Shown: positions 34,906 through 47,237 of the stretch, piece by piece
Layout of the letters: each line of letters opens with the position of its first letter
Position numbering within the stretch: position 1 is the first letter of the stretch
DNA from: Atriophallophorus winterbourni
Lineage: Eukaryota; Platyhelminthes; Trematoda; Plagiorchiida; Microphallidae
DNA length: 64,000 nucleotides
Assembly: GCA_013407085.1 (NCBI GenBank)
Contig: JACCGJ010010830.1
Coordinates: 144,468-208,467 of the forward strand
Reading direction: 5' to 3'
Position numbers and translations under genes: made by a program
Notes under the pieces: generated by a model
What the model was told of the DNA's origin: nothing
The model's input: only the letters and a program-made list of their open reading frames with translations
Databases searched by the model: none

Positions 34906-36069
34906 CTGTTTAAATTATATGCAATGAGAGTGATTAGATATAACATGAATATAATTTTCAATTAATTATTTGGGAAATAAATATGCATGAGTTAAATTTA
35001 CGAAGACGTTAACTCAAACATATGTTACGTATGTGACAAGGCAAAACTAAACACTGATACGTCTATGAATTGTAAGCCCACCAAACGTTTCACAAAATAT
35101 TATTGATTAACTTTTTAGAAAGGAACGACAAATTATATGTTTAGCTATCATTTGATTACAATTGAAAATATGAAACTGTTTTCCTTTGATATCCTAATGA
35201 TGTTACGGAAATAAATAAATTCTAGATAAGCTCGAATTATGCAGATACTTTCCATGCAGGGATCTTACGTATTTCAGAAATTATTGCGCAATGTTATCGA
35301 GCAAACTGGGTAGCATGTTTGCATGGCATTATATAAACCGTTTGCGATGTTCCGTTTATTGCTCATACTACAAGTTAAATACCAAGATTTTCTTTATGTT
35401 CACTGTAGTAATGTTAAACGAAATCCTCAATTACTGGATTTTGAGTTAACAGATTTACTGTTTATATATATTCAGTGTTTTGTAGTAAAAGTATCATTAT
35501 TGAGCCCTACCAGCACTTCGATTATACAAGTTTGTCTGTAACAGGCGATGTGAGAAAAACCTCGCTTTTATCATATGTATGAGTCTTTATCAACTTATAT
35601 TTGCGCGCTCTTAGAAAAACCTGACATGTGAGTGCTTCTAAGGTAACATATTCTTCCAATATTTAATAATACGACTTTTATACTCTGATCCCTTATACGA
35701 TAGAAACCATAAGTAAATTGGAATTAAATTGAATTGAAAAAATTTAATTCGTAGATGCCAACATGTAGCTAAAAATATCATTTTATACAAAGGAAAATAA
35801 GTTATATTTGGTATAGCTTCAAATGCTCATGAAATGAGACATAATTTGTTCAATTCATTATGGTTTGTGACTAAATTAATCAATACAAAAGGGATTCGTG
35901 CTTTCTATGATTTACATATGTTGAGTGGTATAATAAAATCTTCTATATTTGATTTATGCGAACATCGGCTAATATTAGTGTTATAATGATCATTATGTAT
36001 AAGGAACAGAATTAACTTCTGCAAGATATTTGAAATTATTTGAGACCGTTATGGCATCCATAATCGATT

Positions 36070-36668
36070 TTCTAAACAGATTGTTATGTATCTTTCGAAA
36101 AATATTCAGATTTTACCTTTTACCGTTACCTAGGATAATAACCGTAAACCTTTGCCTTACGACGGTGTATGTGGTTACGGTGTAGGATTCTTATCTGCAA
36201 ATAGTTTTTGCTCTCTTTGATACAGAGCAAGAAAGTTAGAGATGGGTCTTCACAATGTTCAGTTCTTCGAATGATGCTAACATTTGGGTCTATGTGACTT
36301 TACTCAAATAAGATACGACGCGATATTATTGTGACATATAGAATTGTGTCTACCGATGGACATCCACCAAATCACTTGTTTGAAGTGTGCGATAGGAACG
36401 TGACACGCGGACATACTCGTACTGATTGTCGGTGGCATTTGTTCACCATACGTGCTATATTACTTTGGTAACCATTACCCAGAATATGTGGTGGACTCCT
36501 CGTGCCCTTCATGGTTTGAAACGAAATTGGACTTACACATGCAAACGAAGATCATTTGTCAGCCTTACATTTGATATTCTCTTTTAGTTTATAATATTAT
36601 ATTTTTTCACATTTACTCTCATACCGAAAACATCTGGCGTTTTGATCATCCTTGAATTCTACTCGATT
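36070..36668 (+). pseudogene. CR1-like relic in M7
   Basis: Carries the VTYRIVSTDGHPPNHLFE-type block (36332-36390), then the RRHLF-like block (here RWHLFTI) and a tail near 36650. Part of the thumb is deleted near 36215. Followed directly by the inverted segment. Confidence 0.66.
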
Positions 36669-36689
36669 TGATCTCACAAATTGCATGTT

Positions 36690-36773
36690 ATCGTAAAAGA
36701 TTGCGATACCTTTAAGTTTGTGAGTAAAATGCTGCGTTTCAGGCAAGAATCTCTAATAGCTGATGTGTCGTAC
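36690..36773 (-). repeat. Inverted fragment of main-array sequence
   Basis: Reads, on the minus strand, GTAAACGTACGACACATCAG and on to AGGTATCGCAATCTT, which is the sequence other units carry on the + strand just after the relic (compare 20600-type region at 21385-21460). A local inversion of about 84 bp at the CR1 insertion point. Confidence 0.8.
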
Positions 36774-38090
36774 GTTTACAAAGGTGGGAATCGCTCCGAT
36801 GTTTCCAATTACCGACCCGTTACTCTGTTACCAGTGATTTCAAAATTACTTAAGCGACTCATTGTTTACGATCTAATGAAACATTTCTAGAATAATCAGT
36901 TGATTTCGAGGAACTAGCATGGATTCAAACGAAATTATTCCTCTTTGTCTAATCTACTGGTAACGCTAGATGATTACACAAAATCGGTAGATAAAGGACA
37001 ACCAATACACGCGTGCTACTTAGATATTTCAAAAGCATTCGATCGTGTTGACCATTCCCTACTACTGCAAAAGCTTGAAAGGCTTGGTATCGCTGGAAAG
37101 TTGCTGAATTGACTAAATGACTACCTAACAAATCGCATTAACCAGGTACGTGTTGATTGTGCATTATCCATACCAATTGCAGCAACTAGCGGAGTTCCCC
37201 AAGGCTCAGTCCTTGTTGCGATCCTCTTTCTGGTTTATGTCAATGAAATACCGGAAATTGTTCGATGTAACATTTAGTTATTTGCGGACGACATAAAGAT
37301 TTGGCGCAGCATTCGTAGTCCAGAAGACTGTCTGCTATTACAAAAGGATCTTGATACGCTTCACAGCTGGTCCTTGAAGAACAAACTGCTGTTTAACTTC
37401 AACAAATGCAGGATCATGAATGTGGGGAATCGAGTAGAGTTCACATAACACATAAGTTCGCATGTCCTTGAAAATTGCAGTGAATAAAAAGATTTGGATG
37501 TCTGGATATGCTCCAGTTTAAAAACATCACTTCAAACTAATAGTACCTTTAAAAAAGCAACACGTGTTCTAAATTTACTCAAACGTGTATTTGGGAAATT
37601 TTCGCTCAAGATAATCCCAAGGATCATGAATACATACTTGAGACCAGTCATGGAATACGGTGTGCAGTCATGCTCAAGATGGATGTTGACCTTATGCAGC
37701 GAATCTATCATCGCTCAACGAAACTAGTTCACAGCATCAAAAAAACCATATAAAGAAAGGATAGCTCAACTGAATCTGTTCGATTTTCCCTATCGACGAA
37801 TCAGAGGAGACCTTATCTTACTTTACAAAACATTACATACCCCGAACCATCCCTAACAGGATTTATTCACGCGAAGGGATACGAAGAATTATCAGACCCA
37901 TGAATATGTGGTGGTCGTACTCCATTCCCGCCTGAACTGTAGAAGGTATTTCTACTCTGTCCGTGTCTGTTTTACTTGGAACAGTTTACCTTCAACCGTT
38001 GCTCACGCCACTAACTTGCATGACTTTAAAACGAAATTAGACGAATTTTTATTGCATTATTCGTTTCCAGAACAGTTATATACTGTTTAA
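36774..38090 (+). pseudogene. CR1-like reverse transcriptase, frameshifted
   Basis: Motifs in order, spread over several frames: NYRPVTLLPVISK (about 36810), HGFKRNYSSLSNLL (36920), CYLDISKAFDRVDH (37015, first catalytic Asp), SGVPQGSVL (37190), LFADDIKIW (37279, catalytic DD intact), LDVWICSSLK (37490), RVFGKFSLKIIPRIMNTYLRP (37585; two helices of the thumb) and NCRRYFYSVRVCFTWNSLP (37928). The last ORF ends at 38090. Several in-frame stops and at least three frameshifts make it inactive. Same family class as the 21777-23655 element but clearly a different copy. Confidence 0.87.
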
Positions 38091-38199
38091 TCTATGTTCC
38101 TTTATTGTTTATACACTTAAATTTCAATTATTACCAACCTATGGTTGTTGTTAAGCTTGTTGCTTTTTAGACCATTGAAAACCTTGAAATAACGTTGAA
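36774..38199 (+). mobile_element. CR1-like non-LTR retrotransposon, 5'-truncated
   Basis: Plus-strand element starting inside the RT domain (YKGGNRSDVSNYRPVTLLPV) and ending with a 3' region similar to other copies (GACCATTGAAAACCTTGAA). It lies between the relic and beta of unit M7. The inverted 84 bp at its 5' junction fits the twin-priming/inversion events known for L1-type insertion, although here the inverted DNA is host sequence. Confidence 0.9.
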
Positions 38200-38270
38200 T
38201 TATAAACTACATATCATTTTATGATTGTAAAACTGTCACTATATAAATATCAGGAAAATATTTTACTTAC

Positions 38271-38285
38271 TAGCTGCTTTAACGG
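38271..38285 (-). CDS. Candidate 15-nt micro-exon beta (M7)
   Basis: Acceptor AATTTACAG, CCGTTAAAGCAGCTA, donor GTAAGT. Full codons V K A A. Confidence 0.6.
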
Positions 38286-38806
38286 CTGTAAATTAATGAA
38301 AATTAGTGGAAACGAATATGATTCCTATTAACGTTATATTTATATAAAATTTAAGTATAATTTTCAATATTATATCATATGATTATCATTTTAACTTTTG
38401 TATTCGGCTTTCATAATGTTAGCAAAATATTAAAGCAATAGAAATTCAAATACGTTTGCCACTAATTTGAATCTTGTGCAGTTCAGAAGGTTTCACAATA
38501 TTTAGATTTATGCGGTGCCATTGATTCACTATTAACTATAAATGTATCCTATCGGGTGAATGTACAGGTTTACAGCCTCTCCCAAATATATTACAAAGTT
38601 TACTGTAGAATGAAGATTTTATCGAGCAAACAAACGGAATTCAAACCAAAGATATGCTATCACTCGAGAATCCAAATTTAAAAAAAATAATACTACATTA
38701 AAAATAATCGAATTTGCTCATTATTGGCAATAACAGCATCGTTTATACACGCGGAAGTCAAATGATTTTGTTGAAATATCCGCATAGCAAATTAATTTCC
38801 ACTTAC

Positions 38807-38815
38807 CGCTCTTTA
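38807..38815 (-). CDS. Candidate 9-nt micro-exon alpha (M8)
   Basis: Acceptor ATTGCAACAG, TAAAGAGCG, donor GTAAGT. Full codons K S; zero-lead frame would start TAA. Confidence 0.58.
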
Positions 38816-41070
38816 CTGTTGCAATTATATGAAATGAGAATGATCCGATAGAACTTGAAGATTATTTTTAATTATGTTGTTGGAAGATAGATCTGAATAA
38901 GTTGAATTCAGAGTAGACGTTTACTCAAACACATGTTAAATATTTGTCAAAAAGACGAAACATATCGAATCCTTGGAAATGTATGCCCACAAGTGTTTAA
39001 TAAGATCGTATCGATTTTATTTTTGAAACGAACTACATTAAGGAACAGTAGAAGATGTGAAATCGTTTTCCATTGAATTCCTGTTGATGTAACGGAAATA
39101 AATAAGTACTAGATGAGCTCAATTTATGGAGAAACGTTCCATCCAGGGATCTTACGTATTTCAGAAATTTTTGCGCAATGTTTTGGAGCAAATTAGGTAG
39201 CATGTTTGCATGACAATAGGTAAACTCTCAGTCCGCTCGCTACATTCCGAATATTGCTCAAACTACAAGCCAAATAACAAGATTTTATTCATGTTCACTG
39301 TACTATTGTGAAACAAAATACTCAATAACTGGTTCTTGATATAACCGATTAATTTTTTTGTATTTAGAGTTTTGCAGTAAATGTATCATTAACTAGCGCT
39401 ATCAGCACGTCGATTATACAAGTTCGTTTGTAACAGGCGATGTAAGGAATACCTTGCATTTGTCATATGTAATCGTTTTTATCATCTTGTATTTACGCCT
39501 TCTTCATATAATGGTGTTGATTAATTACTTATATGTATTTTGTGTCTTGTAGTAAATGTATCATTAAGGAATGCTACATGGACGTCGATTATACACGTTC
39601 GTATGTAACACGCGATGTGAGGAAAACCTTATATTTACCATATGTAATTGTCTTTATCAAGTTATATTTAATCGCTCTTAATCAAACCAGAACATATTTC
39701 AAAGATTCTAAGTTAACAGATTCGTCCAAAATTGAAGAACACGATCTCAATAGAGTGACCGCTAATACGATAGAAACCATATGTAAACTGGAAGGTCATT
39801 TTGTAGTCTATTTAACACTAAAAGCATCGACCAAATGAATTTATTTAGTATTTTAACGTAGACCATAAATAAGTGTTAGTCTGCTTTACAGCTAGTTAAT
39901 GTAATACAACAGAAATATGTTAAGATAACCAAATATCTAAAAGTTGAATAACATTTGATTAGTCGAAGCCAAAATGTAGCTAAAAATATCAATTTATTCA
40001 AAGGAAATATGTGATATTTGCGATAGTATGAAATACTCATGAAATGGGACACAAGTTATCTAATTCACTAAGGTTTCTGAATACATTAAACAATGAAAAG
40101 GAAATCGAAGCAGCGTTTGTTCGAATATATACAAGAACATTTACTTTTCTAGCATGAATATTAAACATTGAGAAAAAATTGTCGCAAATGAGCATTGTTC
40201 AAATCTTTGGAATATTTCTCAACTTTTGTAACGTTGGAAAAACGATACTAATTTTGTTTGAACTTCTGAGGAAATGAATGTTATTCGATTCCAAGGACTA
40301 TAGAGTTTCATGTGTTTGCCGTATAATTAAAACTTCTATTTTTAATTTATATGAACATCGGTTAAAGTAGTGTTATAATAAGCATTATGTATGAGGAAAA
40401 GTGTTAACTTCCGCAAGATATGTGCATATATTTGATATCGATATGGAATCCATAATCATAAAAGCGGAGATTGCAATTTTGAACAGATTTGTCGTACCAG
40501 CTTTATCCTATATTGGTAGACAAGCGCAACTTGATTGCAGTTCTTGACGGCTGACACTTAGCCTGGATCAGTCTTGATTTTACACATTTAAGGTTATCTC
40601 AGATTTTTGGAGAAGATGATTTAATTACTATAATTTCGAGTACACGAATAATTTCATTTTCTTCTTCTTCTCCTGAATAGACTGGCGCTGCCAGCCAAAT
40701 GCAACAATGGCACAGAAAAACGACGTGCATTCAAAAATTCCTTTTTTTAAGATTGCTCATAATAAATGGGCATGTTATTGTCAATCATAAACAAATGATA
40801 GCAAGTTTAATCATACAAAATTTATGATGTTGCAAATGTGTCATACATGAATCACATCAATCACATTCATAGGAATATAAGGACAACTTTGCTACACACG
40901 TACATCAAACCAAAGTTATGCCATCACTCGAGAATTAAATATATCAAAAATCTAAATCTATATTAAAAATCAACGAATGTGTGCATTTTTGCAGTATGTT
41001 CATCGTGCGCACTTGCAGAAGTAAATTAATTTTGTTGAAATATCTGCATAGCAAATTAATTATCACTCAC

Positions 41071-41079
41071 CGCTCTTTT
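41071..41079 (-). CDS. Candidate 9-nt micro-exon alpha-2 (M8)
   Basis: Acceptor ATTTGAACAG, AAAAGAGCG, donor GTGAGT. Full codons K S. Confidence 0.57.
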
Positions 41080-41679
41080 CTGTTCAAATTATATGCAATG
41101 AGAATGATTAGTTTTAAAATTGAAGATAATTTTCAATTAATTATTTGGAAAATAAATATGCATAAGTTATATTCACGTAAGACGTTAACTCAAACGTATG
41201 TTACGTATGTGACAAGGCAAGACTAAACACTGATAAGCCTATGAATTGTATGCCCATCAAGTGTTTCATATAAAATTGTTGATTGTGCCTTTGGAAACGA
41301 ACGAGAAATTATATGTTCAGCTATGATTTGCTGAGATTTTACACTTTTCAATTTATTTCAGATTTGTGGAGAAAATGATTCACTTATAATGTCTTTCTTT
41401 TTATCTTCTGAATAAATTGATGCTGCCAGCCTAATCCAACAATGGTGCAGCAGAACGACGTGTATCCAAAAATTCCATTTTTCAAGATTGCTCATAATAA
41501 ACGGGCATGTTTTTGTCAATCACAGACAAATGATAGCAAGTTTAATCATCAAATGTTTATAACGTTGCAAACGTGTCATACGAATACATGGACAACTTGG
41601 CCACAAGAATATTATTTCGTGGAATTCGCCATTTATACTCTTGGATAACTAAGAACGAATTTTCAATAAAATTTGTTCG

Positions 41680-42470
41680 AGCATACGTTTATTTGAGTTT
41701 ACCGGAATTCATCATGGATGCTAAATTTCTATGAGCGTTGACTTCTTAAATATGTTTGATCAGTCACCTTGGAATATATATGAACGTTTGGTGTCTACAA
41801 TAAATTTGTGGAAATCTAAAGAGCACGCTGCACAGCCAGATTATATATCAACATTCTAACAGATTGGTAAGTACCTTTGAACATCATTCAGAAGATTTTA
41901 CCTTTTACCGTTACCTAAGATAATGACAAGCTACCTTGCCCTACGACGGTATATGCTGCTGAGGTCGGGATCCTTGGCTGCAAAAAGATATTATTTTCTT
42001 GGATACAACCTATCACAGAGCAAGAAAGTTAGTGACGGGTCTTCGCAATGTTCCATTTTTCGGATGATATGACATTTGGGTGTATGTGAGTTTGCTCAAA
42101 TAAGATACCACGCGATATTATTGTGACATATAGAATTGTGTCTACCGATGGACATCCACTAAATCAATTGTTTGAAGTGTGCGAAAGGAACGTGACAAGC
42201 GGACATACGCGTACTGATTGTCGGCGCCATTTGGAAATCCTTACAAAGAACATGTGGTGGACTCTCCGTGCATTGCATTGTTTGAAGCGAGGTTGGACTT
42301 ACACGTGCAAACAAAGACGATTTCTGAGCGTTAGATTTGATATTCTCTTTTAGTTTATAATATTATATTTTTCACATTTACATTCATACCGAAAACATCT
42401 GGCGTTCTGAAGTATTAACCCTTTCAATCATATCCTTTATTCCTTGAATTCTTGAATCCTACTAGATTCG
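41680..42470 (+). pseudogene. CR1-like relic in M8
   Basis: VYAAEVGILGCKKILF-type and ARKLVTGLRNVPFF-type thumb sequence near 41950-42060, then VTYRIVSTDGHPLNQLFE (42123-42176), with the RRHLF block truncated by a short deletion; tail near 42440-42460. Confidence 0.7.
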
Positions 42471-42877
42471 ATCTCACACATTCTAAATTTTTCTAAATAC
42501 ATTTATCAGTATTTTCTTACTTTAAGGACGATACGCGTTTGAAGCAATCTCTAAGTTCAAAATAATTTATAATGGAAATCTTCTTAAACACATTCCGTTG
42601 CATCAGTGCAAACGTACGACACGTCAGGCATTCTAGATTCTTCCCTGAATCGCAGCAATTTACTAAAGATTTTAAGGCATTTCAATCCTTTACGTCAAAA
42701 TCAATCCACGCGAATCTGATGCCTGTTACGAATACTTTGACCTTATGATATGAATATCATCTAATTAATAAATTTGAATGATTTGGCTGAAATACATGCA
42801 TATAAATCATCATTGACATATAATCGGATATAATAGAATACTTATAAATTACATACCATTTTATGAGTTTATACTTG

Positions 42878-42881
<4 letters not shown>

Positions 42882-42908
<27 letters not shown>

Positions 42909-42909
42909 C

Positions 42910-42940
<31 letters not shown>

Positions 42941-42942
42941 AT
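42882..42942. repeat. TA-rich block
   Basis: TA/AT run with short interruptions, just before the 14-nt beta. A second, shorter run lies at 43026-43041. Confidence 0.95.
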
Positions 42943-42959
42943 AATATTGATTCACTTAC

Positions 42960-42973
42960 TACCGCTTTACGGG
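42960..42973 (-). CDS. Beta micro-exon with 14 nt (M8), frame-breaking
   Basis: Acceptor AATTTACAG and donor GTAAGT are intact but the segment CCCGTAAAGCGGTA is one base short of the other ten betas. Inclusion would shift the reading frame; skipping would keep it. A decaying exon, a skipped exon or a sequence error. Confidence 0.45.
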
Positions 42974-43448
42974 CTGTAAATTGATAAAAATGATCAGAAC
43001 AAAAAGAATGATATTTCCGTCACACTTATATATATATATATCATCTAGGAAAAACTTTCAATATTATGCCATATGATTATCATTTTAACTTTTGTATTCG
43101 GCATTCATAATGTTCGCAAAATATTATAGCAATAGAATTTGAAATACGTTTGCCACTAATTTGAATGTTGTGCAATTCGGAAGGTTGCACAATATGCAGA
43201 TTTATGCGGTGCCATTGATTAACTATTAACTATAAATGTAGCCAATCGGGTGAATGTTCACGTTTACAGCCTCTCCAAGTTATATTACCAAACAAATGGA
43301 AATCAAACCACTCGAGAAAACAATTTAAAAAAAACTAAATTAAAAATCATCGAATGTGTTCATTATTTGCAATAACAGCATCATGTATACACGCGGAAGT
43401 CAATTGATTTTGTTGAAATATCCGCATAGCAAATTAATTTACACTCAC

Positions 43449-43457
43449 CGCTCTTTC
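43449..43457 (-). CDS. Candidate 9-nt micro-exon alpha (M9)
   Basis: Acceptor ATTATAACAG, GAAAGAGCG, donor GTGAGT. Full codons K S. Confidence 0.6.
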
Positions 43458-45444
43458 CTGTTATAATTATATGCAATGAGATTGAGGAGAAATTACTTTA
43501 GGGTAATTAATAATTAATTATTTGGAAGATAAGTATGTATAAGTTAAATTCAGGGAAGACGTTCACTCAAACATATGTTACGTATATATCAAGGCATGAC
43601 TAAACATTTTTAAGCCTAGGAAATGTATGCCCAGCAAGTGTTTCATACAATATTATTGATTATTATTTGCAAACAAACGACAAATTATAGGTTTAACTAC
43701 AATGTAGGGACAATTGAATGGCCAAATCGTTTTCCTTTGCTATCCTGTTGATGTAACATGAATAGAGAAAATTCAGATAAGCTCGATTTATGGAATTCTT
43801 TCCTTTTAGGAATCTTACGTCATTTAAAATTACTTGCGCAAAGTTTTTCAACAAACTAGGTAGCATGTTTTCATCACAATAGGTAAAGTCTCAGTCGGTT
43901 CGCTACATTCCCTATATTGCTCATTTTAAAAGCCAAATAACATGATTTTCTTTACGTTCACTGTAGAATATTGAAACGAAATCCTCAATTAATTGGCTTT
44001 TGAGATAACAGATTAATATTCTATATATATTTAGTGTCTTGTAGTAAATGTATCTATAGAAATCGCTACCAGCACATCGATTATACCAGTTCGTATATAT
44101 CAGGCGATGTGAGGAAAACGTTGTATTTATCATATATAAGAATCTTTATCAACTTCTATTTACGCCTTCTCAATTAAACCAGAGCATATGCCAGAGCTTC
44201 TAAGGTAACCGATTCGTCGAAAATTGAAGAATGCCATCATCAAACAATGATAGCTGCTACCATAGAAGCCACCTTCAACCTAAAGTTTACTTTTGAGATA
44301 AATTTCCTAAATGTTTTCATTGTAGACCATAAAATTAGTGTGGTGCTGCCTAAAAGTTACTTTATCTTATAAAATGGAAAGATGTTAATATAACAAAATA
44401 TCTAAAAATTAAAGAAAGTTAATAAGTTTACAGCAAATATGTAGCTAAAAATATCAATGTAATCCAAGAAAAATAAGTGATATTTGGTATAGCATGAAAT
44501 TCTCATGAAATGAGACACAAGTTGTCATATTCAACAAGTTTTGTGGATACATTAATTAATACAAAATGGAATCGAAGCAGCGTTCTTTCGAATTCGTACA
44601 AGAATTTTCACTTTTCGACCACAAATATTAAACACTATGATACAAGTATCGCAAATAAGAATTGTTCAAATCTTTTTAATATTACCTAACTTTTGTTACT
44701 GAGACGTTTGAAAAATGAAACCAATTTTGTTTAAACTTTTGAGAAAATGAATGTTATCGATTCCAAGTCCTATAGAGGTTCCTATGTATTTCATATGTTT
44801 GGCTGTAAAATAAAATGTTCTATAGTTGATTTAAAGGAACTCTGGCTAACATAAGTGTTATGATGTTAATTATTTAAAGGGAACAGAATAAATGTCTGTA
44901 AGATATGTTAAAATATTTGAGACCGATATGGAATCCATAATCACAAAAGGGAAGATTTCAATTTTTGAGCTGATTGTTCGTAGCAAATTTATCCAACATT
45001 AGTAGAAAAGGGCAAATTTTCTGCAGGTCTTCCACAGCTGTGACTGCCTGGATCAGTCTTGTTTGATTTTAAACATTTCACATAATCTAAGATTTGTGGA
45101 AAAAATGATTTAATTACTGAAAATTCTACTGCACGAAGAAAAGTAATTTTATTCGTTTACTCCTGAATAGACTGGCGCTGCCAGCCTAATCCAATAATGG
45201 CTTACAAGAACGACGTGTATTCATAAATTCCATTTTTCAAGATTGCTTATAATAAATGTGCATTTGTTGTCAATCATAGACGAATGATAGAAAGTTTAAT
45301 CATCAAACGTTTATAACGTTGCAAATGTGTCATACTTGAATCGCATTATTTAATATATTACGAATACAAGGACAGCTTGACCACAAGTATAATATTTCGC
45401 ATAAATCGCCAATTAACCTCTTAGAGATCCGATAGAGAATTTTC

Positions 45445-45617
45445 AATGAAATTTGTTAGGGCATAACTTTGTCTAGGTTTCCAGGATTCAAAATGGATAC
45501 CAAATTTCGACGATTGATGTCTTCTTAAATAGGTTTGATTTTTCACATTGTATTATATATGAACTTTTTGTGACTACTATAAATTAGTGAAAACCTGAAG
45601 TACACGGTGAACTGCCA

Positions 45618-45664
<47 letters not shown>

Positions 45665-46270
45665 GGAGATTCTCGCTGTTACCGTTACCGTGAATAATGA
45701 AGGTCTACGTTTGCCCTACGACGATGTATGAGTTAGAGGTCTGAGCTCCTTAGCTGCAAAAAGATATTGCTCTCTTGGATACAACCTATCACAGAGCAAC
45801 GAAGTTAGTGATGGGTCTTCGCAATGTTCCGTTCATAGAAAGATTTTGACATCTGGGTGAATCTGACTTTACTAAAAGTGGATATGACGAGTTGTTATTT
45901 TGACATATAGAATTGTGTGTTTGATGTGTGTGATAGGAATGTAACCCGCAGACATACGTTATAACTTCAGGTCTTTAATTCCGGTATTGATTGCCAGCGC
46001 CATTGTTTCGCCGTACATGCTATATTTCTTTGAAAATCCTTACCCAAACATGTGGTGGACTCGCTTTGCCTTGGTTGGTTTAAGCGAAATTGAACTTACA
46101 CATGTGAACAAAGATCATTTGTGAGTCTTACATTTGATATTCTCTTTCCCTTGTATACTATTACATTTTTTAAATTTCCATTTATACCCTAAAACTATGG
46201 TGTTGTGAAGTATCAACCTATTCAAACATAAATACTTGATTTCCTGGAAACATTAAATCATACTCGATTT
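45445..46270 (+). pseudogene. CR1-like relic in M9
   Basis: Thumb sequence ATKLVMGLRNVPFI-type at about 45795-45840, a partly deleted VTYRIV block, and the final block near 46000 (FAVHAIFL-type); TA run at 45619. Confidence 0.7.
45619..45661. repeat. TA microsatellite
   Basis: After GTGAACTGCCAGAA, the usual site in the relic. Confidence 0.97.
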
Positions 46271-46705
46271 GATCTCACAAATTAAAAATGTTTATTTATC
46301 GGAATTCGCTTACTGTAAATACGATATGCGTTTGGAGTAATCTTTACACAGAAAAATATTTTTAGTGGAAATGTTCTTCAACAAATGCCGTTGCATCATC
46401 AGCAATTCGAGATTCTTGCATGAATCGCATCACGTATCTCATCAATTTACAGGTGATGCAATGCTTTAAATCAAAATCAATCAACGCGAACCTGATGCCT
46501 AATTGTGGTTGAATCCTGTTACAAATATGTTGGCCGTTTGTAAGGAATATCATCTAATTTATAACCATGAATGAGCTAGCAGAAATATATGCATGTTTAT
46601 TGTCATTGATGGATAATCGGATATAATATAATGCTTATTATTTACATTGCATTTTATGATATTAAACTGTGCATTATATATTTATCAGGAGATTATTTTA
46701 CTTAC

Positions 46706-46720
46706 CAATCCGTTTAACGG
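46706..46720 (-). CDS. Candidate 15-nt micro-exon beta (M9)
   Basis: Acceptor AATTTGCAG, CCGTTAAACGGATTG, donor GTAAGT. Full codons V K R I. Confidence 0.6.
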
Positions 46721-47228
46721 CTGCAAATTGATGAAAATCATCAAAACCAAATATATTTCGTAATACAATTTATCATTTAGGCTTAATTTTCAATATTATA
46801 TCATATGAATATAATTTTAACTTATTAATTCGGATTTAATAATGCTAACAAAATTGGATAGTAATAGGTATTCAAATACGCTTGTCACTAATTTAATTTT
46901 GTGCAATTCTGAACGATGCAAAATATGTAGATTTATTCGATGCCATTGATTCTCTATTCACTATAAATGTAGCCAATCGGGTAATTGTTCACGTTTACAG
47001 ATTCTCCCGTATATATTACCGAATCTACTTTAGAATGAAGATAATACAAAGCAAACCAACCTTAATCAAACAAAAGTTATGCTAGCACTTGGGAAAACTA
47101 TTTTAAAAACTAAAATTAAATTAAAAATAAACGAATGTGTGCTTTTTTGCAATAACAGCGTCGTGTACACTCCTAGAAGTTAATTGATTTTGTTGAAATA
47201 TCCGCAGAGAAAATTAATTTCCACTTAC

Positions 47229-47237
47229 CGTTTTTTG
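47229..47237 (-). CDS. Candidate 9-nt micro-exon alpha (M10)
   Basis: Acceptor GATTATAATAG (TAG instead of CAG), CAAAAAACG, donor GTAAGT. Full codons K N. Confidence 0.56.

Larger units (their letters stand above)
32732..38487. repeat. Main-array unit M7 (long form plus CR1 insertion)
   Basis: Alpha (33050), alpha-2 (34897), relic (36070-36668), CR1-like insertion with adjacent inversion, beta (38271). Identity with M6 fades after about 33840. Confidence 0.86.
38488..43180. repeat. Main-array unit M8 (4.7 kb)
   Basis: Long form: alpha (38807), alpha-2 (41071), relic (41680-42470), TA-rich block, beta with 14 nt (42960). Confidence 0.86.
43181..46912. repeat. Main-array unit M9 (3.7-kb form)
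   Basis: Alpha (43449), relic with TA run (45445-46270), beta (46706); no alpha-2. Confidence 0.86.
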
